Origin: Maricaulis sp.
GTDB taxonomy: Bacteria; Pseudomonadota; Alphaproteobacteria; Caulobacterales; Maricaulaceae
Assembly: GCF_030149425.1 (NCBI RefSeq)
Contig: NZ_JASBRQ010000044.1
Location: 1-64,000 of the forward strand
DNA: 64,000 nucleotides
Direction: 5' to 3'
Shown: positions 53,601 to 61,895 of the stretch, in pieces
How positions within the stretch are numbered: the stretch's first letter is position 1
How the letters are laid out: each line of letters opens with the position of its first letter
The notes under the pieces: model-generated
Database searches by the model: none
Seen by the model: the letters and a program-made list of their open reading frames with translations, nothing else
What the model was told of the DNA's origin: nothing
Made by a program: the position numbers and the translations under genes

Positions 53601-56600
53601 GGCCAGCGCCCAGAGCGATATCGACTGTCACGGCGCCATCGGCCGCCGGGGTGATGGTCGCCTGGTAGGTCGTGCCGGAACCGGTGAAGCCGGACGCCGC
53701 ACCATTGCCCACGTTCAAATCGGAGACATCAAAACCGGTGACGGCTTCAGAGAAGACGACATCGATCGTGAAGGCCCCGGTCTGGGTTGCGGTCGGACCG
53801 GTAATGGTCACGGACGGACCGTCCTGATCCAGCGTCGCCGTCGCCGTATCCGGCGTGGAGACATTGCCGGCCGCGTCGGTCAGGGTCACCGACAGGGTCA
53901 GCGTACCGTCCGGCAGGCCGGACAGGTCGATCGGCGAGATGTTCTGGCCGGCCGAAGTGATGCTTCCCGACCCCGTGACCGGGCTGCCGCCCGCATCAGA
54001 GGTGAAGCTGTAGTCATAGGTGGTCCCTACTTCAGCACCGGTGAAATCGAAGAAACCGTTCGGCGCCGAGGTGGCGTTGAAGGAGCCGGTATCAAAGCCC
54101 GCAAATCCGACGGTGAAGCCGGTCGGAGCCGTGATATCGACATCAATGCCGAACTGGGTGGCCGCGGTATTGCCATTACCAGCCGCATCGGATGCGACAC
54201 CGGCGTTGACGTCGACCGTGGCCGAGCCGTCTGCAATTGGCGTCGCCGTCACCGAGTAGGTCGTGCCGGAGCCGCTGAAGCCGGACAGGCTCAGCTCGGC
54301 ACTGGCATTGATGTCACCAACCACGAAATCCGCCACGGATTCCGAGAAGACGATATCGACGGTGAAAGCCGCATTGGTCGGGCCGGTTGTGGTCGAGGAC
54401 ACGGTCACAGTCGGCGGGGTTTGGTCATTGGTGACGGAGAACTGGGTCGCTGCGGTATTGGTATTACCAACTTGGTCGGCGGCGACACCGGCTGCGACAT
54501 CGAGCGTCACAGCACCGTCCGAGGACGGCGTCACAGTGGCCGTATAGGTGTCACCGGAACCGGAGAAACCGGACAGGGCCGCGTTGCCAGGGGTGATATC
54601 ACCGACGACGAAACCCGTGACGCTTTCCGAGAAGGTGAAGGTCGCGGTGAAGGCACCGGAGACCGGATCGACACTGCCATTGGTAATGGTCACGGTCGGC
54701 TGGGTCAGATCCAGCGGCGCGGTATCGGTGGCCGCAGTGCCGGCATTCCCGGACGGGTCGGTCAGGGTCACAGACACGGTGACCGTTCCTTCCGAGAGGC
54801 CGGAGAGATTGAGACCGGTGATCTGGAACTCGTTCGGAGACCCCGCGCCCGGGGTCGGAACCGTACCGGAACCTGTGAGCGGCGTGCCGCCACCGGAAGA
54901 CGAGACAGAATAGCTGTAATCCGCCAGCAGTTCCGGATCGGAGACCGTGAAGGAGGCGCTGGTATTGTTCGACGGGCCATAACCGGTCTGGTCGAAGGCC
55001 ACCGTGTAGCCGGACGGCGCGGCATTATCGAAACCAGAGCCGGTCAAGCCGAAGGTGTAGGGATTCTCGTCGCCATCATTATTGGCGATCGAGACCGAGG
55101 CATTGATCTCGCCCACCTCGCTCGGGTCGAACGTGACGACAAAGGTGGACGAACCGGCCGCCGCAATGGTCGAGGCGGGTTGGGTCGTTACCGTGAAATC
55201 GCTGCTACCGGTAATGCTGACCGGATTGGAGCCCAGGGTCAGATCGGCGGAGCCGAGATTCTGGATGGTGAAGGTCGCCGTCGGCGTGGCGCTGTCGATA
55301 TTGACCGTGCCGAAATCGGTACCGTCAGCAACGGCCGGCGTGACATCTCCGTTGAGAATGTTGATCGTCGCGCCGCTGTCGGCGACGTTGATCTCCGGGC
55401 TGCTCACACCAGAGCCGGATACTGCAAACGTGTAGGGGTTCTCGTCCGCATCATTGGTCGCGAAGGACAGCGTGTCGGAGGAGCTGCCCAGCGCCGCCGG
55501 GTCGAAAGTCACCTCAAACGTGGTCGAGTTACCGGCCGCAACCGGGCTGGACGGCTGGCTGGTGATGGAGAAATCCGTACCCGTCACCAGAGAGACCGTA
55601 CCGACCGTCAGATCGGTCGTACCGTCATTGCGGATCGTAAAGGTCCGGGTCGCCGTACCGCCGGCCACATCAGCCGTGCCGATGAAGGTGCCGTCGCCGG
55701 CGCCGGGCGTGGTATCGCCATTGACGATCTCAACACCCACACCGAGCGTTGTCGCTTCCGGCGCAGCCGTGGCAATCGCGACGGTGAAATTATTGGACGC
55801 GGTGTTATCCGCACCACCGCCATTCTGGGCGCCCGCCGCATTGTACTGGATCTCGGCCGTACCAACGCCGGTCGGCGTGAATTCAACGGTATAGTTGGCC
55901 GCATCCACAGGCGTGATGCCAATAAGGGTCACGCCGGTCAGGGTGAAATCGCTGGCATCAACACCGGTGACGTCTTCATTGAAGATCAGGTCAACGGTGA
56001 AGTTGGACGCCACAGAGAGCGGGCCGTTCGGACCTTCGATCCGCGAGGTCGGAGCAGGCACGTCAATGTCGAGCGTGTCGGTGGCGGCTGCAATCGTGAC
56101 AGCACCCACATCAGAGCGCGTCGCGGCGAGGGTCGAGGTCGTGTTGACGTAATCGCCTGCGGTCGCGCCACCGGGCACGTCTACGGTCACGGTGAAGGTA
56201 CAGCTCTCATCCTGTCCCAGATTGCCGCCGGTCAGGGTCAGCAGGCTGGTTCCGCTCAAGCTGGAGCCCGTACCGCAAACATCCGTCTGAGTGCCGCTCG
56301 ACGAGACCAGGCCGCTCAGGGTCGCATCGAGATCATCGGTGAAGCTCAGCCCCGTGGTGGTGAAGCTACCGGCCGCCGTAATGGTGAACTCCAGCGTCAC
56401 CTGATCGCCCGGGCCAGCCGGATCATTGGTGAACTCCTTGGAGAAATCGATCGTGCCCGTGCCTTCAGCACCGGCCACTTCGAAATTGGAAACAGCCGGG
56501 TCAATGACAACGGGGCCCGTCGTAGCCAGCGAGACGCTCAGCGAACTGGTCGCAACTGGATAAATGCCACCGGCAGCGCCAATCGGGGCCGTTACCGGCA

Positions 56601-57771
56601 CCTCGATGACACAGCTTTGGCCGGCCAGAACGCTGCCGCCAGTATAGATCAGGAAAGTCGTCCCCGAGAGGGTGCCGCCACAGGTGTCCGAAGACACCGG
56701 ACCGCTGGCCGCCAGACCTGTCAGACTGGCCTGGATGTTCTCGGTGAAGAAGGTGATCGTCAGATCTTCAGCCGAGGTGTTGTTGATCGTGAAACGATGG
56801 GTCGCCGTGCCGCCGGGCGCGACCGGGTCACCGATGAAATCTGACGTGAACAGAACCTGATCGGCCGGATCAACGGGCGGCGAGGCGTCATAGGCGACCG
56901 TATACAGGTTCGAGATGACGTTATCATTGCTGGCATTGTCGGTGACGGTCGTCGCCGGGAGCTGTACCGTGATCGGCGTACCGCCGGTCGGGGTCACCTC
57001 GACCTGGGCGCTGAAAATCGCGCCGCCGCCATCGCCGCCACCGCCACTGGCCAGGGCCACTGTAGCATTGGTCACATCCAGGTCGCTGACGTCAAAGCCA
57101 TTCACCTGCTCGGGGGTCAGCGACACAGCATCCGTGAAGCCGATGCTGACATTGAAGGGCGCACTGACCGGGCCGCCCGGACCCGTGATCTCCGGGGTCG
57201 GCGCACCGGTGTCAGCGGACACGATGACATCCACATCAGGAATGGCCAGCGAAAACGGGGTCGCCGCGCCGTCCGGGTCGGCAATACCGGTCAGGTCAGA
57301 GTGGGTAATCGTGTAGGTGCCGGCAGACGTCGACAGGGGAACCTGGAAATTGAAGTTGATGACGCAGGACTGGAAGGCCGGCAAGCTCTCGGCAAGCCCG
57401 GTAAATCCGACCGTCCCGCCGCCATTGGCAGCCGCGACACCGTCATCATCACAACCCACGCTGAACGTACCGGCCTGCGCAGCTGCAAGGGGGATTGCAG
57501 AGTCGAGGAAGACCGTGAACTCACCGTTGTCGAAATCCATCGGGTCGGTAGAGAAGAACTGATAGGAGAGGCGAACAGATTCACCCGGCCGGATATCGAG
57601 CACAAAGGGGTTTGGGCTCGGAAACTCCTGCGCTGACACGGAGATAAAGGTCGGCGCCTGCGCCTGGGCGCCGCTGGCCATCGCCATTGCCCCTGCACCG
57701 GCCAGTGCGAATGAACGCATCACCTTGCCGGTAGAGTTAACGACAGCCTTGAATTGATCGAGCGACAGCAT
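50617..57771 (-). CDS. Giant (2384 aa) Ig-like/autotransporter surface protein
   Basis: A very large modular protein. The N terminus has a 17-residue extension and then a signal peptide (MRSFALAGAGAMAMASGAQAQAP). Next come DUF11/choice-of-anchor-type beta domains (ASPM/Hydin-like GDVTPAVADGTDFGTV and VGVEIVNGDTTPGAGDGTF), then at least five Ig-like modules of about 94 residues (SGAFTATFTFSESVTGFVVGDI and similar), a SprB/bacterial Ig-like set, and a C-terminal beta-barrel translocator of about 300 residues beginning near AARADQILTNSPRLAQRM and ending MIRVRLPLSMQ. It should be a surface-exposed adhesin-like autotransporter. The ATG at 57771 follows GGGGGG. There is a terminator after it. Function is inferred. 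Confidence 0.88.
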   Translation of the reverse strand: MLSLDQFKAVVNSTGKVMRSFALAGAGAMAMASGAQAQAPTFISVSAQEFPSPNPFVLDIRPGESVRLSYQFFSTDPMDFDNGEFTVFLDSAIPLAAAQAGTFSVGCDDDGVAAANGGGTVGFTGLAESLPAFQSCVINFNFQVPLSTSAGTYTITHSDLTGIADPDGAATPFSLAIPDVDVIVSADTGAPTPEITGPGGPVSAPFNVSIGFTDAVSLTPEQVNGFDVSDLDVTNATVALASGGGGDGGGAIFSAQVEVTPTGGTPITVQLPATTVTDNASNDNVISNLYTVAYDASPPVDPADQVLFTSDFIGDPVAPGGTATHRFTINNTSAEDLTITFFTENIQASLTGLAASGPVSSDTCGGTLSGTTFLIYTGGSVLAGQSCVIEVPVTAPIGAAGGIYPVATSSLSVSLATTGPVVIDPAVSNFEVAGAEGTGTIDFSKEFTNDPAGPGDQVTLEFTITAAGSFTTTGLSFTDDLDATLSGLVSSSGTQTDVCGTGSSLSGTSLLTLTGGNLGQDESCTFTVTVDVPGGATAGDYVNTTSTLAATRSDVGAVTIAAATDTLDIDVPAPTSRIEGPNGPLSVASNFTVDLIFNEDVTGVDASDFTLTGVTLIGITPVDAANYTVEFTPTGVGTAEIQYNAAGAQNGGGADNTASNNFTVAIATAAPEATTLGVGVEIVNGDTTPGAGDGTFIGTADVAGGTATRTFTIRNDGTTDLTVGTVSLVTGTDFSITSQPSSPVAAGNSTTFEVTFDPAALGSSSDTLSFATNDADENPYTFAVSGSGVSSPEINVADSGATINILNGDVTPAVADGTDFGTVNIDSATPTATFTIQNLGSADLTLGSNPVSITGSSDFTVTTQPASTIAAAGSSTFVVTFDPSEVGEINASVSIANNDGDENPYTFGLTGSGFDNAAPSGYTVAFDQTGYGPSNNTSASFTVSDPELLADYSYSVSSSGGGTPLTGSGTVPTPGAGSPNEFQITGLNLSGLSEGTVTVSVTLTDPSGNAGTAATDTAPLDLTQPTVTITNGSVDPVSGAFTATFTFSESVTGFVVGDITPGNAALSGFSGSGDTYTATVTPSSDGAVTLDVAAGVAADQVGNTNTAATQFSVTNDQTPPTVTVSSTTTGPTNAAFTVDIVFSESVADFVVGDINASAELSLSGFSGSGTTYSVTATPIADGSATVDVNAGVASDAAGNGNTAATQFGIDVDITAPTGFTVGFAGFDTGSFNATSAPNGFFDFTGAEVGTTYDYSFTSDAGGSPVTGSGSITSAGQNISPIDLSGLPDGTLTLSVTLTDAAGNVSTPDTATATLDQDGPSVTITGPTATQTGAFTIDVVFSEAVTGFDVSDLNVGNGAASGFTGSGTTYQATITPAADGAVTVDIALGAGQDAVSNPSEAATQFSVDADITPPTVAFTGPTAIQSGPFNLTIDFSEDVTGFAAIDVDVVNGVLSAFSGSGDSWTAEVTPTAEGTLTVDIPAGRLTDIAGNGNTAAPQFSVDTDLTPPDVIIASVATGVQTGPFDVSFTFSEAVTGFELSDITVGNGAASAFTGSGTTYGATITPAADGAVTVDVAADVATDGPGNGNTAATQFSLDADVSAPTVESVVASDALLGVADVGTPFTLAVTFSEAMDPTTVPAIDFGSDDLSGTLTFTTGAFSSGDTVYTATYAVADNGDNISDIDVTVTGGADANGNAQTDGTETDIFSVDMRRGTVTIATSITGAADGTFDYTGDLGDFSMTTVAQAGSSIFNDLAEGSYAVVLDDFGDFTLDAIMCTGGSTTVDTGTGTANITLSPADNVSCDFEFTADPKIDEAAIPDVEITFASLTDDPTTESTTFSLDNTGGAAFFFTAATDQPWLTIDPTSGSIPAAGSLEFTVSFTAAVLDLAPGTYSANITITEVVPSGQDGGLAKANTLDTIVIPVTITLEPREGSLTIVATTAPSIAGEGSFSYASDITAVNGLTLNTSNGTASSAGFTVLRGTYAISQAANAEWDLSAITCTGDTDGGNVVDLANGTITIDLDPEETMVCTFANVRNEAYIQEVTLSAIRSFMAARADQILTNSPRLAQRMRSGDEATTPNHFSADFRDGRFQANFSTSLNAIRAANQKSSPTSDSFAAANQGGVGSTDIWFQATYSSVDDNRAGLDAESDFGIYYLGADMMVSENVLVGALVQWDTAETVTGALRSRVEGDGWMAGPYVVARLSENMYFDARGAYGQSDNQVNPIGTYWDDFETDRWLLEANLTGDYFAGGWRISPEIGLAYFTEEQSAYTDSLGFTIPSQDITIGRLNFGPEFAYRMDNPNGGYFEPFIRFNGVWDYDDADVYNANGVLTSLGDFRADARFGFNAELSNGGILSGEVSVQGVGESDLDANSAMIRVRLPLSMQ
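52965..53820 (-). repeat. Three tandem Ig-like modules, about 285 bp each
   Basis: Three consecutive modules of about 94-95 residues in the giant gene share the plan [TV]xxxxGPTAxQxGxFxxxxxFSExVTGFxxxDxxVxNGxxSxFxGSGxxxxAxxTPxAxGxxTVDxxAxxxxDxxxNxxxAAxQFSxDxDxxxP. The DNA still shows near-identical blocks, so the copies are recent or kept similar by gene conversion. Boundaries are approximate. Confidence 0.8.
54110..54700 (-). repeat. Two further Ig-like modules of the same type
   Basis: Two more copies of the 94-residue module (FTATFTFSESVTGFVVGDI and FTVDIVFSESVADFVVGDI) lie upstream of the three-copy block and are separated from it by a different module (TGFTVGFAGFDTGSFNATS). Together they give at least five copies of the module in the gene. 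Boundaries are approximate. Confidence 0.75.
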
Positions 57772-58077
57772 TGTCTATTCCCCCCATAGGCGAAGCGCGC
57801 TCCCATTGTGAATTACGTCCGCGAATCAGCGGATTGGTCGTAATGCAAAGCAACAGAACGCGTTTCTCGCGAGTCCCCCTCATAGGAACGCACTCACACC
57901 CTATACTAGCAAAATAGCAGGCAAAAGAGGTTTCGTGCCCGAAACAAGTGTTTTTTCCGAAAACCTAATTTGCACGCAGCCTTAGAGCGAAAATTCCGCA
58001 GCTGCGAAGTTAGCCCTTTCGAAAATCAGGGAAATGCGCATGCTCGGGCCGGCAAACCGCAAGCGGGAGGAGAAGAG
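57772..58077. promoter_or_regulatory. Divergent intergenic region of giant gene and adhC
   Basis: This 306-bp stretch separates the divergent giant gene and adhC. It holds a broken dyad (57812-57844, ATTACG TCCGC ... GCGGA ... CGTAAT) near the giant gene start and a short perfect hairpin GTTTCG-TGCC-CGAAAC (57930-57945) followed 5 nt later by TTTTTT. The region is AT-richer than its surroundings, as promoters are. No ORF in it is convincing. A terminator role of the second hairpin is possible but its stem is weak. Confidence 0.45.
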
Positions 58078-59187
58078 ATGAAAACACGCGCCGCCGTGGC
58101 CTTTGAGGCCGGCAAACCGCTGGAAGTGGTCGAGGTCGACCTGGAAGGGCCGAAGGCGGGCGAGGTCCTGGTCGAAATCAAGGCGACCGGCATCTGCCAT
58201 ACCGATGAGTTCACCCTCTCCGGCGCCGATCCGGAAGGCGCTTTCCCGGCCATTTTAGGTCATGAAGGCGCGGGCGTGGTGGTCGAGACCGGCCCGGGCG
58301 TCACCTCGCTCCAGCCCGGCGATCATGTCATCCCGCTCTACACGCCGGAATGCCGCGAGTGCGACTATTGCCTGCACCCGAAAACCAATCTCTGCCAGAA
58401 AGTCCGCGCCACCCAGGGCCAGGGCCTGATGCCGGACGGCACCTCGCGTTTCTCCTACAAGGGCGAGAAGATCCTGCATTATATGGGCTGTTCGACCTTT
58501 TCGAACTACACCGTCCTGCCCGAGATCGCGCTGGCGAAAGTGCGCAAGGACGCGCCCTTCGACAAGATTTGCTATATCGGCTGCGGCGTTACCACCGGCA
58601 TAGGCGCGGTCATGTTCACCGCCAAGGTCGAGCCCAATACAAGTTGCGTCGTCTTCGGGCTCGGCGGGATCGGCCTCAACGTGATCCACGGCCTCAAACT
58701 GATCGGTGCCCGCCAGATCGTCGGCGTCGACACCAATCCCGCCAAGGCGGAGATGGCGCGCCAGTTCGGCATGACCGATTTCGTCAATCCCAATGAGATC
58801 AAGGGCGATCTGGTCGGTCACCTCGTCGAGCTGACCGGCGGCGGCGCGGATTATTCCTTTGAATGCATTGGCAATGTCGAGGTGATGCGCGCGGCGCTGG
58901 AATGCTGCCACAAGGGCTGGGGCGAGAGCGTCATCATCGGCGTCGCACCGGCCGGCGCGGAAATCCAGACCCGCCCCTTCCAGCTCGTCACCGGCCGCGT
59001 CTGGCGCGGCTCCGCCTTCGGCGGCGCAAGAGGCCGCACCGACGTGCCCAAGATCGTCGACATGTATATGGACGGCCGCATCAATATCGACGACCTCATC
59101 ACCCACACCATGCCGCTGGAAGAGATCAACACGGCCTTTGATCTCATGCATGCGGGCAAGAGCATCCGGAGCGTGGTGGAGTTTTAG
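58078..59187 (+). CDS. adhC: S-(hydroxymethyl)glutathione dehydrogenase / class III alcohol dehydrogenase
   Basis: A 369-aa zinc alcohol dehydrogenase of class III that oxidises S-hydroxymethylglutathione (formaldehyde plus glutathione) to S-formylglutathione. Catalytic zinc Cys in [13 protein letters not shown] and GHEGAG; structural zinc in [18 protein letters not shown] fold [12 protein letters not shown]; family block [30 protein letters not shown] use ATG 58078 after GGGAGGAGAAGAG; the ORF start at 57970 adds 36 unrelated residues. Its product is the substrate of fghA at 61896, about 2.7 kb downstream. A short hypothetical gene starts 9 bp after the stop. Confidence 0.97.
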   Translation: MKTRAAVAFEAGKPLEVVEVDLEGPKAGEVLVEIKATGICHTDEFTLSGADPEGAFPAILGHEGAGVVVETGPGVTSLQPGDHVIPLYTPECRECDYCLHPKTNLCQKVRATQGQGLMPDGTSRFSYKGEKILHYMGCSTFSNYTVLPEIALAKVRKDAPFDKICYIGCGVTTGIGAVMFTAKVEPNTSCVVFGLGGIGLNVIHGLKLIGARQIVGVDTNPAKAEMARQFGMTDFVNPNEIKGDLVGHLVELTGGGADYSFECIGNVEVMRAALECCHKGWGESVIIGVAPAGAEIQTRPFQLVTGRVWRGSAFGGARGRTDVPKIVDMYMDGRINIDDLITHTMPLEEINTAFDLMHAGKSIRSVVEF

Positions 59188-59196
59188 GGGTCGTTC

Positions 59197-59448
59197 ATGA
59201 TTTTCAATATCGTCGACAACCGAAAACGGAAATACCGCTGGAAGGACATCAACGCGGTTATCGAAGCCACAGCGCACGACAACTCCTGCCGAGATTCTGA
59301 CCAGATCGACCAAGACGAGCATTACGGCCTTTGCCAAGACAAGAAACACCTGACCTGGCACGAAGCGATCGTGTGGGCCGAGCAACACCCAGCGCAGGTC
59401 ACCCTCTTTCTCTATGACAAAGGCGATGGCATTGAAGGCGGTGAATAG
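59197..59448 (+). CDS. Small hypothetical protein (83 aa)
   Basis: An 83-aa acidic, hydrophilic protein rich in His, Asp and Trp (RKYRWKDINAVIEATAHDNS, then HLTWHEAIVWAEQHPAQVTLFLYD). No recognised domain. AGGGG precedes the ATG, and it starts 9 bp after adhC, so it may be translated from the same mRNA. No signal peptide or membrane helix. The pattern is that of a real small protein rather than a shadow ORF, but the function is unknown. Confidence 0.65.
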   Translation: MIFNIVDNRKRKYRWKDINAVIEATAHDNSCRDSDQIDQDEHYGLCQDKKHLTWHEAIVWAEQHPAQVTLFLYDKGDGIEGGE

Positions 59449-59479
59449 AGGCTAGTTTTCATTGTATCGTGGGGCTCAA

Positions 59480-59710
59480 ATGGCGAAATCCTTGTTCAAC
59501 CCGGGTTTTGAGTGCTGCTTCTGCCAAGAAGCCATTGGCGCAGAGGATGAAGCCCAAGCAGTTGTGCTCTCCGCGACCAATCTGTCTGACTGGCGCATCG
59601 AACTGGAAGAAGCGCGCGAACAACAGCTCTTCGCTCACATGGCTTGCTTGATGGAGAATTGGAAAGGGCGGATGAGTTTCGAGGCCGGTGCGCTCGTAAA
59701 TTCGGGATAA
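59480..59710 (+). CDS. Small hypothetical protein with CxxC-like start (76 aa)
   Basis: A 76-aa protein (MAKSLFNPGFECCFCQEAIG...) with a CCFCQ cluster near the N terminus and a later Cys/His pair (FAHMACLMENW), which could bind zinc. The ORF track begins earlier at a TTG, but the ATG at 59480 with GTGGGG upstream is preferred. It is 31 bp after the previous small gene. I do not recognise the family. Confidence 0.65.
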   Translation: MAKSLFNPGFECCFCQEAIGAEDEAQAVVLSATNLSDWRIELEEAREQQLFAHMACLMENWKGRMSFEAGALVNSG

Positions 59711-59772
59711 ATTGCGTCTGGAAAGCACCCAGTGTCCACGCTATGCTATCGCTGTGATATCAGGAGGCTGAA

Positions 59773-60000
59773 ATGGGTCAGGTGATTATCCGAAACCTCG
59801 AGGACAGCGTGCTGGCTGACTTGAAGCGGATGGCGTCCAATGAGGGCAAATCGCTGGAGCAATATCTGCGCGACTTGCTGGCCGAACGGGCCCGTTCGGA
59901 CAAACAGTCTTTTTTCGAGTTCGCCAAGGGCATGCGCGAGCGATCGAAACCGGCCTGGCGCGATGCGACGGAACTGATACGCGAAGACCGAGAGCGATGA
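59773..60000 (+). CDS. Antitoxin of a FitAB/VapBC-type toxin-antitoxin module
   Basis: A 75-aa ribbon-helix-helix protein: MGQVIIRNLEDSVLADLKRMASNEGKSLEQYLRDLLAERAR has the beta strand, helix and helix of the FitA/Arc type DNA-binding fold, followed by an acidic-basic C-terminal tail that normally wraps the toxin. Such antitoxins bind their own promoter and neutralise the PIN toxin. AGGAGGCTGAA precedes the ATG. It overlaps the toxin gene by four bases (ATGA). Confidence 0.9.
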   Translation: MGQVIIRNLEDSVLADLKRMASNEGKSLEQYLRDLLAERARSDKQSFFEFAKGMRERSKPAWRDATELIREDRER

Positions 60001-60428
60001 GTGCCTGCATCCTCGACGCCAGTGTTGCGGTGAAGTGGTTCATCGACGATGTTCTGACCCCGCAAGCGCTGCGGGCAGGGCATGTTTTCAACTGCTCGGC
60101 ACCGACACTGATCGTGTCGGAGGTCGCGAACGGGCTCTGGAAATATGCGCGGCGGGGCGATGTAAGCGTTGCCGATTGCCGTGCGGCTCTGACCAATCTG
60201 CCTACTCTCACGGTGCTCCATTCCTCCGTCGGCCTTGTTGGCGATGCGATCGATCTTGCCGTCGAGCTCGATCACCCGGTCTATGATTGCCAATACCTGG
60301 CTCTGGCGAGGCAACAGTCGGTGCCCGTTCTTTCCGCCGACAAGCGTCTGTTGTCCCTGGCCCGCGATCGTCTCGGGCTCGAGACGATTGACCTTGCGGA
60401 CATCCCGCCGGAGATACCCGCACCATGA
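59997..60428 (+). CDS. PIN-domain ribonuclease toxin (VapC/FitB type)
   Basis: A 143-aa PIN-domain toxin. Acidic metal-binding residues are in the N-terminal [11 protein letters not shown], the middle [13 protein letters not shown] and the C-terminal [12 protein letters not shown] plus VLSADKRLL, the four-part pattern of the VapC active site, which cuts tRNA or other RNA. It is preceded by the RHH antitoxin (ATGA overlap) and followed by YaiI-like gene (ATGA overlap). It is an intact toxin-antitoxin pair; its RNA target is unknown. Confidence 0.93.
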   Translation: MSACILDASVAVKWFIDDVLTPQALRAGHVFNCSAPTLIVSEVANGLWKYARRGDVSVADCRAALTNLPTLTVLHSSVGLVGDAIDLAVELDHPVYDCQYLALARQQSVPVLSADKRLLSLARDRLGLETIDLADIPPEIPAP

Positions 60429-60874
60429 TCCTCTATGTCGACGCAGATGCCTGCCCCGTCAAAGACGAGGTGATCCGGGTCGGGGAGCGGCACCGGTCGG
60501 AAATCCTGCTGGTCTGCGATGGCGGGCTGATGCGGCCGCGCTCGCAATGGGCGAAACTGGTGATCGTCGAGGGCAAGCTGGACGCCGCCGATGACTGGAT
60601 CGCCGAGCGTATCGGGCCGGGCGATATCTGTGTCACCGCCGACATCCCGCTCGCCGATCGCTGCCTCAAGGCCGGCGCCCGCGCCATCGATCCGCGCGGC
60701 AAGGCGTTTACCCCGGACACGATCGGCTCGGCTGTGGCGACGCGCAATCTGATGACCGATCTGCGCGAGACCGGGGTGATCACTTCGGGCGCAAAACCCT
60801 TCTCGCAGAAGGACCGGTCGGCCTTTCTCAACGGGCTGGAAGCCCTGATCCAGAAGGTGAAGAAGGGGCTTTGA
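60425..60874 (+). CDS. YaiI/YqxD family (DUF188) protein
   Basis: A 149-aa protein of the UPF0178/DUF188 family. It begins [15 protein letters not shown] and contains [36 protein letters not shown], both characteristic blocks. Members are PIN-like or metal-binding proteins of unknown function. Its ATG overlaps the toxin stop (ATGA), so it could be translated with the TA pair, although the family is usually chromosomal and not a TA component. Confidence 0.92.
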   Translation: MILYVDADACPVKDEVIRVGERHRSEILLVCDGGLMRPRSQWAKLVIVEGKLDAADDWIAERIGPGDICVTADIPLADRCLKAGARAIDPRGKAFTPDTIGSAVATRNLMTDLRETGVITSGAKPFSQKDRSAFLNGLEALIQKVKKGL

Positions 60875-61038
60875 CCCTCTGTTTTTCGTCGTCACGTATG
60901 TCGTTCTTAAGGGCGTAGGACCATGCCGCGAAGAGCATGGAGGCGGCGCTGCGCGCCCTTGACCGCCCGGCTTCAACACGGCCCTATCGCCAGCATGAAG
61001 TTTAAGGGCGGTTCTGGCCCGGACTGGGATATCGACCG

Positions 61039-61665
61039 ATGCGCCCCAGCGACATCATCGCCAATTACGGCCGCGCGGCCGACGAGCTTACGGCGCTCTA
61101 TGAAGGTGTCAGCACCGAGCTCGTCTATGGCGAAGCCCTCGATCACTGGCCGCCTGCTCCGGCGCGCGCCATCGATATCGGCGCCGGCACGGGCCGTGAT
61201 GCGGCCTGGCTGGCGCAGCGCGGCTATGAAGTCACCGCGGTCGAGCCGTCGCAATTGAGACAGGCCGGCCAGCACCTGCACAGCCCCAACGCCATTGAAT
61301 GGATCGACGACCAACTCCCGGCCCTGACCCGGCTCGACGCGCGTGCGGGCCGCCATGATCTCGTCCTGTGCAATGCGGTCTGGCAGCACCTCGCTCCGGG
61401 CGACCGGCCCCGGGCCATGCAGGCCCTCGCCCGCCTCATCGCCCCGGGCGGCCGTCTTTGCCTGTCGCTGCGCTCCGGCCCGGCTCACCCGGACCGCCCG
61501 GCCCATCCGACCAATCCGGAGGAAAGCCTGGCCCAGGCCGAGGCACTGGGTTTGCGGCTGATCTGGCGCGGCGAGCGCGATGCGATCAAGCCCCAGGACA
61601 AGGGTGCGGGGGTGACATGGATCTGGCTGGTGCTGGAGTGCAGCTCACCCCCTCCTCGCCCTTGA
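61039..61665 (+). CDS. Class I SAM-dependent methyltransferase
   Basis: A 208-aa methyltransferase. Motif I is AIDIGAGTGRDAAWLAQRG, motif II VTAVEPS and motif III about HDLVLCNAVWQHL, with a late LARLIAPGGRLCLSLR strand, so SAM binding is well supported. The substrate is unknown. The last about six residues (SSPPPRP) come from the left arm of the inverted-repeat element at 61650, so the C terminus may be altered from an ancestral gene. No strong ribosome site. A 164-bp gap precedes it. Confidence 0.9.
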   Translation: MRPSDIIANYGRAADELTALYEGVSTELVYGEALDHWPPAPARAIDIGAGTGRDAAWLAQRGYEVTAVEPSQLRQAGQHLHSPNAIEWIDDQLPALTRLDARAGRHDLVLCNAVWQHLAPGDRPRAMQALARLIAPGGRLCLSLRSGPAHPDRPAHPTNPEESLAQAEALGLRLIWRGERDAIKPQDKGAGVTWIWLVLECSSPPPRP

Positions 61666-61821
61666 TGGGCGAGGTGGATTGCGGCGCAGCCGCAAGACGG
61701 AGTGGGTGCGCGCCGCAGGCGCCAAGAGAACTCACGACAGTAGCGATGATTTTAGCAGCGGCTTCGCCGCGCCACCCACTCCCCCGCTGCGCGGGACCTC
61801 GCCCATCAAGGGCGAGGAGGG
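61650..61821. repeat. 172-bp inverted-repeat element (MITE/REP-like)
   Basis: Two 26-bp arms (61650-61675 and 61796-61821) are exact reverse complements; each contains CCTCGCCC-like palindromic core sequence. Inward, GAGTGGGTG and CACCCACTC pair again, extending the stem to about 50 nt per arm with mismatches. The element fills the gap before fghA and overlaps the methyltransferase stop. Such elements are common non-coding intergenic repeats in alphaproteobacteria; I see no transposase. Short ORFs inside are shadows. Confidence 0.85.
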
Positions 61822-61895
61822 CGTTGAGACGGGCTGGCGACACCTCTATGTCCAGCTGCTAGACAGTCGAAGCAGGCAATAGAGGACGGATCGCG

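Noticed and set aside
54421-56844. 807-aa plus-strand ORF opposite the giant gene
   Set aside because: The Gly/Arg/Asp-rich translation with no motif is typical of an antisense frame; no ribosome site; the opposite frame encodes real Ig-like modules.
61679-61882. 67-aa ORF inside the inverted-repeat element
   Set aside because: It reads through repeat arms (SPIKGEE-type peptides come from such repeats); not a real gene.
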